Shown piece by piece: positions 43,043 to 51,199 of a DNA stretch of 64,000 nucleotides. The position numbers and the translations under genes were made by a program. Source of the stretch: Clostridia bacterium (GTDB lineage Bacteria; Bacillota_A; Clostridia; Christensenellales; Aristaeellaceae); assembly GCA_017530275.1 (NCBI GenBank), contig JAFXMP010000233.1, positions 19,507 to 83,506 of the forward strand, written 5' to 3'. Each line of letters opens with the position of its first letter. Positions within the stretch are counted from its first letter, which is position 1. The notes beneath the pieces are model-generated. The model was not told the DNA's origin and did no database searches. It saw only the letters and a program-made list of their open reading frames with translations.

Positions 43043-43843
43043 TCATTCGTCCGCTTCGCGTGACTCAGCTCCGTTTGCCAGGGCTCTGGCGTATTTTTCG
43101 CTCATGAGATCAATGGAATACAGATACGGTTCGCCGTTGACGTCGGCAGCGACTTCCCGAATGTCCTGATACGCGGGATCGGTTTTCATCTGGGCAATGA
43201 TGGCACGCATGCGTTCCTTATCCAGGTAAAAGGGCTGGCGGGCGAAGTAGTACACGGGGGTGGGGGTGGGGAAGGCTTTGCAGTTGAAGCGCACCATTTC
43301 CGCCACCGTCCGGGCGTCATCCTTTTCCAGGGTGAGCACGGCGATTTTGGCGTAATTGTTCGCCATCAGTTCGTCGGAATAGAAGTATTCATCCTTTTGG
43401 CCTTTTACGGACTGGATATCCTTGCAGGTTTCGTCCGCTTTCAATTCTGCCAGCAGTTTTTCAATATCTTCCTCGTCCTTGGCGATGAGCGCCTTGGGCG
43501 TAATGAGGGCAGATTTGCAGCGCTCCCGGATAAACTCCGCCAAGAGCTGTGCCTTGGTCTTTTCAGGCTCCGGTGGCTGCGCTGGTTCGGGCGCGGAGGG
43601 CGGGAAGGGGTCGTCCACGTCGGGCAAAGACTGCATGTAATCGAAGATATCCGGCTTTTCCGCCGCGTTTCCGTCCATCGCCCGCTGGGCCTGTTCCTGG
43701 ATTTCCTTTTTTTCCAGCTTGGGGTTATCCAGTTCCTTGTTCACGGCGGGGTCCAGCGCGTCGCTGAATTCGCCGGGGATTTCGCTGGGCTTGAGCTCCA
43801 CTTCTTTGGAGAAGCCGGGTTTGCGCCGTCCAAATAATGCCAT
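43043..43843 (-). CDS. Hypothetical protein with two related C-terminal segments
   Basis: A 266-residue acidic protein, no signal peptide or membrane span. The first 95 residues are low-complexity and Pro/Glu-rich (PPSAPEPAQPPEPEK). Two similar segments follow: ADETCKDIQSVKGQKDEYFY then SDELMANNYAKI (about 133-166), and TDPAYQDIREVAADVNGEPY then YSIDLMSEKYARAL (about 220-256). This suggests an internally duplicated fold. I do not recognise a family. It lies just upstream of the modA promoter and downstream of the AOR operon terminator, so it is probably a single-gene unit. A link with metal cofactor metabolism is only positional. Confidence 0.75.
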   Translation of the reverse strand: MALFGRRKPGFSKEVELKPSEIPGEFSDALDPAVNKELDNPKLEKKEIQEQAQRAMDGNAAEKPDIFDYMQSLPDVDDPFPPSAPEPAQPPEPEKTKAQLLAEFIRERCKSALITPKALIAKDEEDIEKLLAELKADETCKDIQSVKGQKDEYFYSDELMANNYAKIAVLTLEKDDARTVAEMVRFNCKAFPTPTPVYYFARQPFYLDKERMRAIIAQMKTDPAYQDIREVAADVNGEPYLYSIDLMSEKYARALANGAESREADE

Positions 43844-44109
43844 ATTGATCTTTCCTTTCTTTTTACGGGGGAAACCGTTCTTTGTTTAGGAGCGGGCAAA
43901 TCCCCTCCCCTTTATTATGTTTTTCTGCCTTTTTAAGAAAGCTCCTGCACGAAAAATCGCGCAGGAGCCATTTTACAATTTGTTAAATTATTCCCATGTT
44001 CTATGGGTGAACCGATCGTTTTTTCTCCCTTGCAGCTTTCTCGGAAGGGGGAATGGGGGAAACCGCTCTTTGGCTCCAAAGAGCGGTTTCCCCCAGAAAA
44101 CTTCTGGCC
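43844..44109. other. Intergenic region with AOR-operon terminator and G-rich hairpin
   Basis: On the minus strand, GCTCCTGC / GCAGGAGC (43968-43941) followed by TTTCTT is a rho-independent terminator for the AOR operon. Nearer the AOR stop lies a 17-pair perfect hairpin, GGGGGAAACCGCTCTTTGG / CCAAAGAGCGGTTTCCCCC (44056-44097). No gene is seen. Confidence 0.7.
44056..44097. repeat. Perfect G-rich hairpin after the AOR gene
   Basis: Arms of about 19 bases (GGGGGAAACCGCTCTTTGG and its complement) surround a two-base centre, 13 bases beyond the AOR stop. It shares build and much of its sequence with the hairpin at 34114-34151. Confidence 0.75.
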
Positions 44110-46305
44110 TCAGATCAGGCCCAGCTCTTCCAGCTTATCCGCGCAGTCCTTCAGGTCGAACTTTTCCAGGGTCTCGCGGGTGGGGATGCCGGTTTCCTTG
44201 TTCCAGCCCATGGCCTCGTACCACATATCCAGGCTCTTTTCCCAGTCTTCCCGGTCCAACTTCACGGTGCCCTGCTCGAAGGGCTTGAAGTCCGGCTCCT
44301 TATCGAAGACCCAGTCGGAGACCTTGTCGTGATCCTTGCGCAGGTTGGTGCTGCCAAGGTTCAGCTTGAAGCTCACGGCGGTCATGACGCGCAGGAGCTG
44401 GGAAATGCGTTCGGAATCCCGTTCCTGATCGTCCCGGGTATAGGTTTCGCCCAGCACGGCGGACATGTACTTGGCGTCCAGATCCAGATCGCCGATGTAA
44501 TCGCGCTTCTTGCTGGTGGCGATGGTCATGGGGTACATCCAGTTGCACAGGGTGGCGCTGTCGTGCCACTGCTTGCCGATGAAAGCCCATTTGGCCAGCT
44601 TGATCTTATTTTCGTTGATGGGGGTGTAATTCTTCTGCGCATCGGTGCAGCCTTCGCCGAAGAAGTGCTCCAGCACGGGCTTGATGATCTCATTGTAGGG
44701 TGCGCCGGAGGAGCAGAAGTTGATCAGATGGTGGATCATGCAGTCACGGTTGTACATCATGGAGTACAGCGTGCCCGCCTGCCAGCAGTTTTCGGGGCCG
44801 TGATGGCGGGGATAGCCGTTGTGGCCGATGTTGAAGTTCTTGCCGTTGACGAAATCATAGAAGCTGACGCCCGCCACGTTCTTTTCAGGGTCGTCCATGC
44901 CCCACTTTTCGTAGAGACGGTAGGTGCCCAGACCGATGTCGCCGAAGATGCCCTTGCCGGAAGCAATGCGCTTGTACACTTCCCACACCCAGCGGGGATC
45001 GCCGGATTCCATGAGCTCCCACGGGATTTCATCCCATTCGCCGGGATAGAGGCGGTCGCAAACGTCCTTGAGCACGCCGGTGGTGTAGGCCATGTTGAAG
45101 TCTTCGTAAAGGTTTCCGTAGTTGCACCAAACGCCGTATTCGTCCGCCGCGCGGGAGCCCGCGCCGCCCAGGATCATCTTGGCGTCCTTTTCATCCACGA
45201 AATCGTGAGTGGAGGGCACGCTGTTGCCTTCGGCGTCCTTATGGTTGGGATACCATTCCAGCATCTTGATGATGGGCATGCAGGTGTTGGAAACGTGGGT
45301 GGGCAGATCGTAATCCGCCAGGGGATCCATATCGTATTCGGTATAGCAGCGCACGGGGCAGGAGGAGCAGCCGCCCTGCTTCACCGTGTACTTTTCGGCG
45401 ATCTCGCCGAAGTCGAACACGCCCTTGTTGCAGCGCAGGGCCGCCACGTTAATGACGCCGCTGGGCTGCTCGCCCATGTCGATGGGACCCTTGCTGGCCT
45501 TGTCCCACGTGATGCCGGGCGCGCCCTGCCAGCGGTTGTTGGTGGCTACATACTCGCTCCAGCTCTGGGCGTGGCAGGGAACGGTGTGGTTGTTGTTGCC
45601 GCCCACCAGGTCCTTGATCATATAGTTGGAAAGCAAACGCACCTTCATGGGCTCGGCGATCTTCACCGCGCCGGTGCCGCGCACCACCACGGCCTTCACC
45701 TTCTTGCTACCCAGCAGCGCGCCGATGCCCGCGCCGCCGCTGTTGCCGAAGGAGGTGATGATGTTGCTCATGGGCACTAAGTTTTCGCCGGCGAGGCCGA
45801 TGGAAGCCACGTCGAATTCCGGGCCGTTTTCCTTGGACAGGATGGCGTTGGTTTCAAAGGTGCCCTTGCCCCACACGTGGGAAGCATCCTCGATGGTCAC
45901 TTTATCGTCCTCGATGCGGATATACACGGGCTTGCTGCTCTGGCCTTCCACGATCATGGCGTCATAGCCAGCGTACTTGAAGGCGTGGGCGATATGGCCG
46001 CCCATGTGAGCGTCCACGATGGAATAGCCCTTGCTCCAGCAGGAAAGCAGGGTGATGTTCATGCGGCCGGAGCAGGGCACGCCGGAGGCGGTAAGCGGCC
46101 CCACGCCGAAAACGCACTTGGCGTCCGGGCCCAGGGGATCGGTATCCAGGGGCACTTCGTCCCAGATCACTTTATAGCCCAGGCCCATGCCGCCGATATA
46201 GGGCTTGTACTTGGGCAGGGTGTCTTCCTTGGTAATCGCGCCGGTGGTCAGGTTCACGCGGACGATCGTACCCGCCCAGCCGTTAATGCCATTTTTCACA
46301 GACAT
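44110..46305 (-). CDS. Aldehyde ferredoxin oxidoreductase family enzyme (AOR/YdhV type)
   Basis: A 731-residue cytosolic tungsto- or molybdo-bis-pterin oxidoreductase. The N-terminal AOR domain (about 10-215) has GWAGTIVRVNLTTGAITKED, the pterin-contact stretch GVPCSGRMN and SFGNSGGAGIGALLGSKKVK. The proximal 4Fe-4S cluster is held by CSSCPVRC (C313, C316, C320) and a distal Cys. AOR enzymes oxidise aldehydes to acids or work in reverse. The neighbouring ferredoxin and the overall length resemble the YdhV/YdhY pair of E. coli, for which the substrate is not settled; so activity on simple aldehydes is not certain. It follows the ferredoxin gene by 44 bases, under a cofactor-sensing leader. Confidence 0.9.
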   Translation of the reverse strand: MSVKNGINGWAGTIVRVNLTTGAITKEDTLPKYKPYIGGMGLGYKVIWDEVPLDTDPLGPDAKCVFGVGPLTASGVPCSGRMNITLLSCWSKGYSIVDAHMGGHIAHAFKYAGYDAMIVEGQSSKPVYIRIEDDKVTIEDASHVWGKGTFETNAILSKENGPEFDVASIGLAGENLVPMSNIITSFGNSGGAGIGALLGSKKVKAVVVRGTGAVKIAEPMKVRLLSNYMIKDLVGGNNNHTVPCHAQSWSEYVATNNRWQGAPGITWDKASKGPIDMGEQPSGVINVAALRCNKGVFDFGEIAEKYTVKQGGCSSCPVRCYTEYDMDPLADYDLPTHVSNTCMPIIKMLEWYPNHKDAEGNSVPSTHDFVDEKDAKMILGGAGSRAADEYGVWCNYGNLYEDFNMAYTTGVLKDVCDRLYPGEWDEIPWELMESGDPRWVWEVYKRIASGKGIFGDIGLGTYRLYEKWGMDDPEKNVAGVSFYDFVNGKNFNIGHNGYPRHHGPENCWQAGTLYSMMYNRDCMIHHLINFCSSGAPYNEIIKPVLEHFFGEGCTDAQKNYTPINENKIKLAKWAFIGKQWHDSATLCNWMYPMTIATSKKRDYIGDLDLDAKYMSAVLGETYTRDDQERDSERISQLLRVMTAVSFKLNLGSTNLRKDHDKVSDWVFDKEPDFKPFEQGTVKLDREDWEKSLDMWYEAMGWNKETGIPTRETLEKFDLKDCADKLEELGLI

Positions 46306-46349
46306 GCTGATATTCCTCCTGTTATCTTAATATATCGCGGGTACTGCGA

Positions 46350-46988
46350 TCAGATCTGCTGGGAAACGGAAACGATGGCCTCCCAGGGAACGATGGACAG
46401 CGCGCCGGAGGGGCAGCCCTCGGCGCACGCGCCGCACATGATGCACTTGGAGGATTTATGGGTGACGGGGTTCACGGTGGGCATATGCCAGGGACATGCC
46501 TGAGCGCACGCGCCGCAGCCGATACACTTGTCGGTGTCCACCCGACGGATGCCCAAATCATCGGCGTAAATCGCGCCCATGGGGCAGGCGTTGCCGCAGG
46601 CGGGGTCTTCGCACTGGCGGCAGGTATCCGGGAAGTACACCCAGCTGTTTTCGGTATACAGGCCGTTGCCGTTGCGGCTGGAATACAGATTGCGGGTCAC
46701 CTTCACGCGGGAAATGTAGCTGGAGCAGCAGCCGTCATTGGTGAGCGTGCAGTTGATTTCGCAGCGCTGGCAGCCCACGCAGCGGTCCTCATTCACCACC
46801 AGCAGGCCCTGGGGGAACGCCCACACCCGCACCTTGTCCTCGGCCACCGCTTCCTTTGTCACGCCCAGCACGCTGAGCAGGGAAGTGGAAATGGCCAGCC
46901 CGGCCAGGCTCTTGCCCGACAGCTTCAGAAACTGGCGGCGCGTGTAGTCCTTGTCCAGGAAGCTCTTGCGATCCTTTGTTTCAGTCAT
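46350..46988 (-). CDS. Four-cluster ferredoxin with Tat signal (YdhY-like)
   Basis: A 212-residue electron carrier. The N terminus holds a twin-arginine signal (DYTRRQFLKLSGKSLAGLAI) with a hydrophobic core, so folded export is predicted. Four cysteine groups follow: CVGCQRCEINC, CRQCEDPACGNAC, CIGCGACAQAC and CIMCGACAEGC, each giving a 4Fe-4S cluster in the DmsB/NrfC arrangement. It likely takes electrons to or from the AOR enzyme encoded next. The AOR itself has no export signal, so the two would be on opposite sides unless the pair is exported together or the signal serves as an anchor. The start at 46988 follows AAGGAGGAGG. Confidence 0.9.
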   Translation of the reverse strand: MTETKDRKSFLDKDYTRRQFLKLSGKSLAGLAISTSLLSVLGVTKEAVAEDKVRVWAFPQGLLVVNEDRCVGCQRCEINCTLTNDGCCSSYISRVKVTRNLYSSRNGNGLYTENSWVYFPDTCRQCEDPACGNACPMGAIYADDLGIRRVDTDKCIGCGACAQACPWHMPTVNPVTHKSSKCIMCGACAEGCPSGALSIVPWEAIVSVSQQI

Positions 46989-47029
46989 GATTGACCTCCT
47001 CCTTACGTTGAAGTTCCTGATTCTTCCGG

Positions 47030-47192
47030 CCAGAACAAAACAGAGCCCCCGGGCGGCTCCGGCTTCGTTTGGAAGCAAACGCAAACAAAACCGGAATCCC
47101 CGTGAACTCCTTCGCAAAAGGCAAGCGCCCCCGTCGCCAGAGACACTCATTGGCTGGGCGGGCCGCAAGGGTCCATCCCAGCTCGGAGTACT
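47030..47192 (-). promoter_or_regulatory. Candidate Moco/Tuco riboswitch upstream of the AOR operon
   Basis: On the minus strand ACTCC (47190-47186) pairs with GGAGT (47110-47106) and encloses GAGCTGGG/CCCAGCC arms and GCCTTTTGCGAAGGAG, the same order as in the modA leader. Downstream come a 12-pair stem CCGGTTTTGTTT / AAACGAAGCCGG and then a terminator stem GAGCC / GGCTC (47060-47042) with TTTTGTTCT. AOR genes and molybdopterin genes are the known places for the Moco RNA motif, of which a variant is linked to tungsten cofactor. Assignment is by position and shared layout; no model was run. Confidence 0.6.
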
Positions 47193-47208
47193 GTTGTTCC
47201 TGTCAATC

Positions 47209-47237
47209 AGCATACCATATTTAGAACGTTTTAGCAA
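47209..47237 (-). promoter_or_regulatory. Promoter of the ferredoxin-AOR operon
   Basis: On the minus strand TTGCTA (47237-47232) and TATGCT (47214-47209) are 17 bases apart; transcription would start near 47202, immediately before the leader element. Confidence 0.65.
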
Positions 47238-47292
47238 TAGATTTGGCGGGCAGTGAGTAAAAAATGTCCTGTACTTTTCACGGAAAAATATG

Positions 47293-47298
47293 TATAAT
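47293..47298 (+). promoter_or_regulatory. -10 box of the FdhD-like gene
   Basis: TATAAT at 47293-47298 lies 38 bases before the start codon. The -35 position (about 47270, TGTACT) is a weak match. Confidence 0.5.
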
Positions 47299-47335
47299 GG
47301 GCTTACTTTAGCTGGTTGTATACAAGGAGGCCCCT

Positions 47336-47980
47336 ATGGACAGTTTGATGCAGGAATCCCTGGTTACTTGGTCTTTGAACGGCGTGCTCCAGCAGCCTCT
47401 GCTTTGTACGAAGCAGGATGAAGAAGCGCTGCTGATCGGGCATCTTGTCACCTCCGGCCTGATCGATTCCCCCGCGTGCGTCCATTCCATCCGATCCGTG
47501 GGCGATGGTTGGCAGGTGTCCGCGAATATGAGCGGAGAAGCGGGCACGCCGGCTCTGCTCCGGTTGGATTCGATGAGGGCGAATCGCTCCGGACGAACGG
47601 TCAGTGAGGAACGGCTGAATCAGCTCTGTGACCAGGTGATGGCGCTGGACCATGCCGCTGGCCTGCATGCCGTATTGCTGTGTGATGAGGAAAAATCCGT
47701 GATCGGACGGGACGTGGGGCGGCACAATGCCTTGGATAAAGCGGTGGGCATGGCGGTGAAGGAAGGGCTGAGGCTTAATCAAGCCGTGCTTTGCTCCTCG
47801 GGCAGACTATCCCTGGAGATGTTTGCCAAGGCCGCGCTGGCAGGCATTCCGATTCTCGCCACGCGCAAGCAGGTAGGAGCCCTCAGCGTTTCCTACGGGC
47901 AAAAACTGGACATTGCTGTTTGCCGCACCGGAAAAGAAACGGTATGTTATGCTTCCGCATGGCGCGTGACTGCGTCATGA
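47336..47980 (+). CDS. fdhD: FdhD-like protein without the CxxC motif
   Basis: A 214-residue cytosolic protein. The C-terminal half is clearly FdhD: VIGRDVGRHNALDKAVG, CSSGRLSLEMFAKAALAGIP, VGALSVSYGQKLDIAV. FdhD passes sulfur from a cysteine desulfurase to the bis-pterin cofactor of formate dehydrogenases, using two cysteines in a CxxC loop that normally lies ahead of the RHN motif. Here the matching region (SGEAGTPALLRLDSMRAN) has no cysteine pair, and the protein is shorter than usual. It is divergent from the AOR operon, and no formate dehydrogenase gene is in the window, so it may serve the AOR enzyme. AAGGAGG precedes the start. Confidence 0.85.
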   Translation: MDSLMQESLVTWSLNGVLQQPLLCTKQDEEALLIGHLVTSGLIDSPACVHSIRSVGDGWQVSANMSGEAGTPALLRLDSMRANRSGRTVSEERLNQLCDQVMALDHAAGLHAVLLCDEEKSVIGRDVGRHNALDKAVGMAVKEGLRLNQAVLCSSGRLSLEMFAKAALAGIPILATRKQVGALSVSYGQKLDIAVCRTGKETVCYASAWRVTAS

Positions 47981-48068
47981 CCGCCGTCCATCAAAAAACA
48001 GGAGCAGGTTTGAACTGCACCCCATCTGTTAGCAGTATACCATCCTTGTCTAACAAATGGGGTGCAGT
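47981..48068. repeat. Long palindrome, possible IS-end remnant or MITE
   Basis: GAACTGCACCCCATCTGTTA (from 48012) and its near-complement TAACAAATGGGGTGCAGTTC (48051-48070) form 21-base arms around a 17-base centre. There is no T run on either side. The arms look like ends of an insertion sequence (similar ends occur in IS3-type elements, from memory), so this may be two abutting ends left after loss of the element, or a minimal mobile repeat. The rest of the stretch is unremarkable. Confidence 0.5.
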
Positions 48069-48347
48069 TCATATTTGCTCAAACAGCAAAGAAAGGGATG
48101 CCGCCATTTCCTCTTCTTCGCCCGGCATCCACACTGCGGCAGCCAACAGGAAAGCTTGCTTTTCACCGGGCTGAAGCGTCATTCTTTTCCCTTCCCAGGG
48201 GAGAATGCTGCTGTAAACACAGCCTTTGGCCGGCGGGCCCCAGCATCCATTGATCGGGATGCCCCGGCAAAGTGCGGTTCCAGGAGGATGGCAGATCCGC
48301 GATATCGGGCCGCACAGCGGTTCACTTCCTGTATTCTTCTGTTTCAT
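48069..48347 (-). pseudogene. Possible C-terminal gene remnant, family not recognised
   Basis: A 92-codon frame beginning MKQKNTGSEPLCG overlaps the end of the GH140-like gene by 26 bases and ends exactly at the inner edge of the palindrome. Its second half (WEGKRMTLQPGEKQAFLLAA, AVWMPGEEEEM) reads like the C-terminal beta-sandwich of a carbohydrate-active protein. It is too short to be complete and probably is the tail of a truncated gene; an intact small protein is the other option. Confidence 0.35.
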
Positions 48348-49638
48348 CCTTCAGCATCAGCAACCAGTCGTTTTGATCGCAGCGCCGGTCCGGCGGGGTA
48401 AAACGGGCGTTTCCCTGGGGCGGAATTTTGCCCAAATAGCTTTTTCCGCCGGACACGGGATCGAACCACCATTCGTCGGTTTCGCCCAGGGCCCTTGTGT
48501 CCACGAAAAAGGGCTTTCCGGTATAGCTGTACACGCACAGCGCGCAATCCGTTTTCAGCGCCAGGTTGTAATCGTATTGAACGCCTGTGTTGTTTACCAG
48601 GTATTTCTGGGCTGGTTCGCCGGTTTGCCAATGGATTTCCTCCATCAGGCGGCGGGTGTGCGTCATTTGCATGCTGCCGGGATTGTGCAGCGCCTCCCGC
48701 CAGGTTTCCAGCACGCCGAAAGCGCCTTTTTCAACGCCCTGCCAAAATTGCATGATGGCGTTGCTGCCGTAGGTGAAGCCCGCCGCCCCCGCCAGCAGGG
48801 ACCAGTAGGCATAACGCCGCACATCCCGGGTTTGCCAATAGGGCTGGGAAGGATCGTGGAGCCCTTGGAGGATGAATTCATAGCTGGGTTCCCCGTCCAG
48901 GGTGGGGCGCGCTGGGATCAAAGCCCGGTCGTGCTGCACATAGCGGTAATTGTCTTCCCCTACAAAGGTTTCCACGTCCACCTTATCGTCCCATTGATTC
49001 AATTTGACCTGATCATACCTCCGGTGGCCGGACTGGAACAGATGAAAATCCAGCCAGGGGGCGTCCTGGAACCACTGAGAGGAGGAGCAGCGGCCAAAGG
49101 GATGAAAGCCAATCAACTGATTCGGGCATTTTTCCCGCAGGCGGCTGCCAATCCGGTTGAAGTCTTCCGGCGCGTCGGAACCCCGCACGTCGCCTCCCAC
49201 CAGCCAGATCACGTTTTCGCAGTCCCCGAAACGCCGGGCCAGAAAATCAATATACACATCGATGGTTCTACCCGCCAGCCATCCAGAAGACACAAAGTGC
49301 CCCCAGGAGGGAAGCAGCGCCATCACGATGCCCATTTCCGCCGCTGCGTCCACGATTCTCCGCACCGTGGTCCAATAAGCGTCCAAAGCCAAATCGGGAT
49401 TGGGTCGGGAAAAATCATCGTTAAGCAGCGCGGGGGAACCCGCCCTGTTCCGGTAATCATTGGTGTGCACCAGGGTGGATTGAATCACGGTAAAGCCTTT
49501 GGCCGCCCGATTTTTCAAATAAACCAAGGCTTCGTCCACGGTCAGCTTTTGAAACAGCAGCCAGGCGGTGTCCCCCAGCCAGAAAAAGGGTTCTCCGTTC
49601 CGAAGAAAATACCGGCGATCCTTGGATAATGTAAGCAT
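48322..49638 (-). CDS. DUF4038/GH140-like glycoside hydrolase (apiosidase-like)
   Basis: A 438-residue cytosolic protein. The N-terminal DUF4038 TIM barrel is plain: RYFLRNGEPFFWLGDTAWLL, VIQSTLVHTNDY, MALLPSWGHFVSSGW, VIWLVGGDVRGSDAPE and, for the second catalytic region, VETFVGEDNYRY with Glu-Asp. The last 90 residues form the small beta-sandwich usually found at the end of this family (LALKTDCALCVYSYTGKPFF). The best-known relatives are GH140 enzymes that release D-apiose from rhamnogalacturonan II. Substrate here is inferred from the family and from the proposed apiose operon nearby. Start after AGGAGG-like AAGGAGG; upstream lies a broken glycosidase gene. Confidence 0.82.
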   Translation of the reverse strand: MLTLSKDRRYFLRNGEPFFWLGDTAWLLFQKLTVDEALVYLKNRAAKGFTVIQSTLVHTNDYRNRAGSPALLNDDFSRPNPDLALDAYWTTVRRIVDAAAEMGIVMALLPSWGHFVSSGWLAGRTIDVYIDFLARRFGDCENVIWLVGGDVRGSDAPEDFNRIGSRLREKCPNQLIGFHPFGRCSSSQWFQDAPWLDFHLFQSGHRRYDQVKLNQWDDKVDVETFVGEDNYRYVQHDRALIPARPTLDGEPSYEFILQGLHDPSQPYWQTRDVRRYAYWSLLAGAAGFTYGSNAIMQFWQGVEKGAFGVLETWREALHNPGSMQMTHTRRLMEEIHWQTGEPAQKYLVNNTGVQYDYNLALKTDCALCVYSYTGKPFFVDTRALGETDEWWFDPVSGGKSYLGKIPPQGNARFTPPDRRCDQNDWLLMLKDETEEYRK

Positions 49639-49650
49639 GCGAAAACCTCC

Positions 49651-50300
49651 TTATTTCGTCCAGGCTGTATCCCTGGCCACAGTGATGCAGCGGTATTCAG
49701 TGGAATAGGGGAAGGTGGGGTCCCGCTCCGTTTTCGCGTTATAGAACAGATAAAAGGTTCCCTCATGCTCCAGAAGCCAGCCCTTATACAGGCCCCCGTG
49801 CTCCCAGGCCGCTCCATCCCGCCAGGACAGGATGGGGTCGCCCATAAAGTGCCAATGCAGCAGGCTTTCATCCTCTGTCCAGGCCAGGCCGATTTCCGCC
49901 GCGCCTGCCTCATATCCCGCGCGGGGGTAGGAATGATAGACCATCCAGTATTTTCTGAATGCTTTTTTCAGTGTCCGCGGCCCGAACAGATCGTTTTCCA
50001 TGAGCAGACCGGTGCCCGCCATGCCCACCTTGTCCCATTCCCTGTTGCCGCCTCGGGTCCGTACCACTTATAGTTGGGATTGGCGTTGCGCAGGGTGCCA
50101 AAGCCGTTGCAGCGGCTGCCGCAGGCCAGCGCCTCAAGGATGTGTTCTCCCGAGGCCAGGGGCGGCAGTTTCACCCGGTTGGGCTGCCAGGCGATCTTCC
50201 CCGCTGTTACCTTACAGTTCCAGGCCCAGAAGGGCACTCCCCGGAACTTGGCGGGGGAGACAGGAAGACTTGTTCCAAAGAGGAAGGGCTTTGCGAAGCG
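49651..50300 (-). pseudogene. Remains of two glycosidase genes fused by frameshift or deletion
   Basis: On the minus strand about 50290-50030 reads GKIAWQPNRVKLPPLASGEH, ACGSRCNGFGTLRNANPNY and KWYGPE, the C-terminal domain of a large glycosidase. Near 50060 the frame shifts and continues REWDKVGMAGTGLLMEND. From about 49960 to 49651 comes a different protein, a GH43/GH130-like propeller start: KYWMVYHSYPRAGYEAGAAE, HFMGDPILSWRDGAAWEHGG, GTFYLFYNAKTERDP, then a stop. Neither part is complete. The second piece is 12 bases upstream of the GH140-like gene. Confidence 0.65.
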
Positions 50301-50611
50301 TCCATGGAATGCCTTCGTTTTGTTTGTCTCGATTTTTCCGGCGTATCAGGTGATCAGGTTTGCTGAACTCCTGTTTATTTTATTCTTCACAAAAAGTCAA
50401 ATCCCTGCTGTGTCGATAATTATCTTAATAAATTTTTGCTGAACATATTGAAAATTAGTATAAAAATAAGAATATACCCTGCAATAGTGTAAAAATTCTT
50501 TCCAGATTATCTATTTAATTGCAGATAGATGTGCGATATAATGTAAACGAAATCGGAAAAATTTAAGTAATTGTTTAGCTTGCGGCGATTATCTTCCTGG
50601 ATGAAAGGGGC
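50301..50611. other. AT-rich gap without a gene
   Basis: This stretch is much richer in A and T than its surroundings and has no open frame. A TATAAT at 50537-50542 lies about 75 bases before the GH2 remnant but has no good -35 box at 17 bases. It is probably the old control region of the broken GH2 gene. Confidence 0.5.
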
Positions 50612-51153
50612 ATGGTTATGAGCATTACGACGGCAATGCATATCATAACTATGCTGAACGCCAATCTGCAAACCGACGACGCGGACAGTGCGGATTATTT
50701 CGGCATCCTGAGCGCACAATTCCTGGGGCCTCTGGATGTTGCGGGATACAATTACATGGCCCGGCGTTATGAAAAGGATTTGAAAGCCTATCCTGACCGC
50801 TTCATCTGCGGTACGGAAAGCGTAGCCAAGGAAGCGCTGGAATGCCCAAATCGCTTCAGTCGACCGTGGAAAAAGCGGGGAATCTCGCCTATGTGACCGC
50901 CCAAATCGTGGATGGAAAGGGTTTCCCATGCTTCTTTGATTCGTGCTTCATTTCTTTTCGGACGGAGAAGTGTACCTTGCTCGCCGCGGGCGGCGCCGAT
51001 CCCGCATCGGAAGAAAACTTCCGGCAGAACGGGGCGCGGGCCTGGCGGGGCAGGGCGGCCGCTGTATTGCGTTTGGAGAAAGCCGCAGAACAAGGAATTG
51101 CCCGCGTTCAGGCCAGGGCGGAAGAGCTGGACGATGCGGAAATGATCTTATAA
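50612..51153 (+). pseudogene. Broken GH2 beta-galactosidase gene
   Basis: The first frame (from 50612) gives LDVAGYNYMARRYEKDLKAY, PDRFICGTES, the end of the GH2 catalytic barrel. It shifts near 50870 and continues TVEKAGNLAYVTAQIVDGKG, then GGADPASEENF and GRAAAVLRLEKAAEQG, the C-terminal domain. The N-terminal barrel half is missing and a central part is deleted. So a GH2 enzyme once stood before the LacI regulator and has decayed. No product is expected. Confidence 0.75.
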
Positions 51154-51199
51154 AAGCAATGCGTCCATCAAATTTTGTTAAATTTTTATGAACATTAAG

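Noticed and set aside
44053..45780. Long plus-strand open frame opposite the AOR gene
   Set aside because: It mirrors the codon pattern of AOR and has no ribosome site or family motif.
48012..48070. Palindrome as a rho-independent terminator for fdhD
   Set aside because: No T run follows on either strand, and the arms look like element ends.
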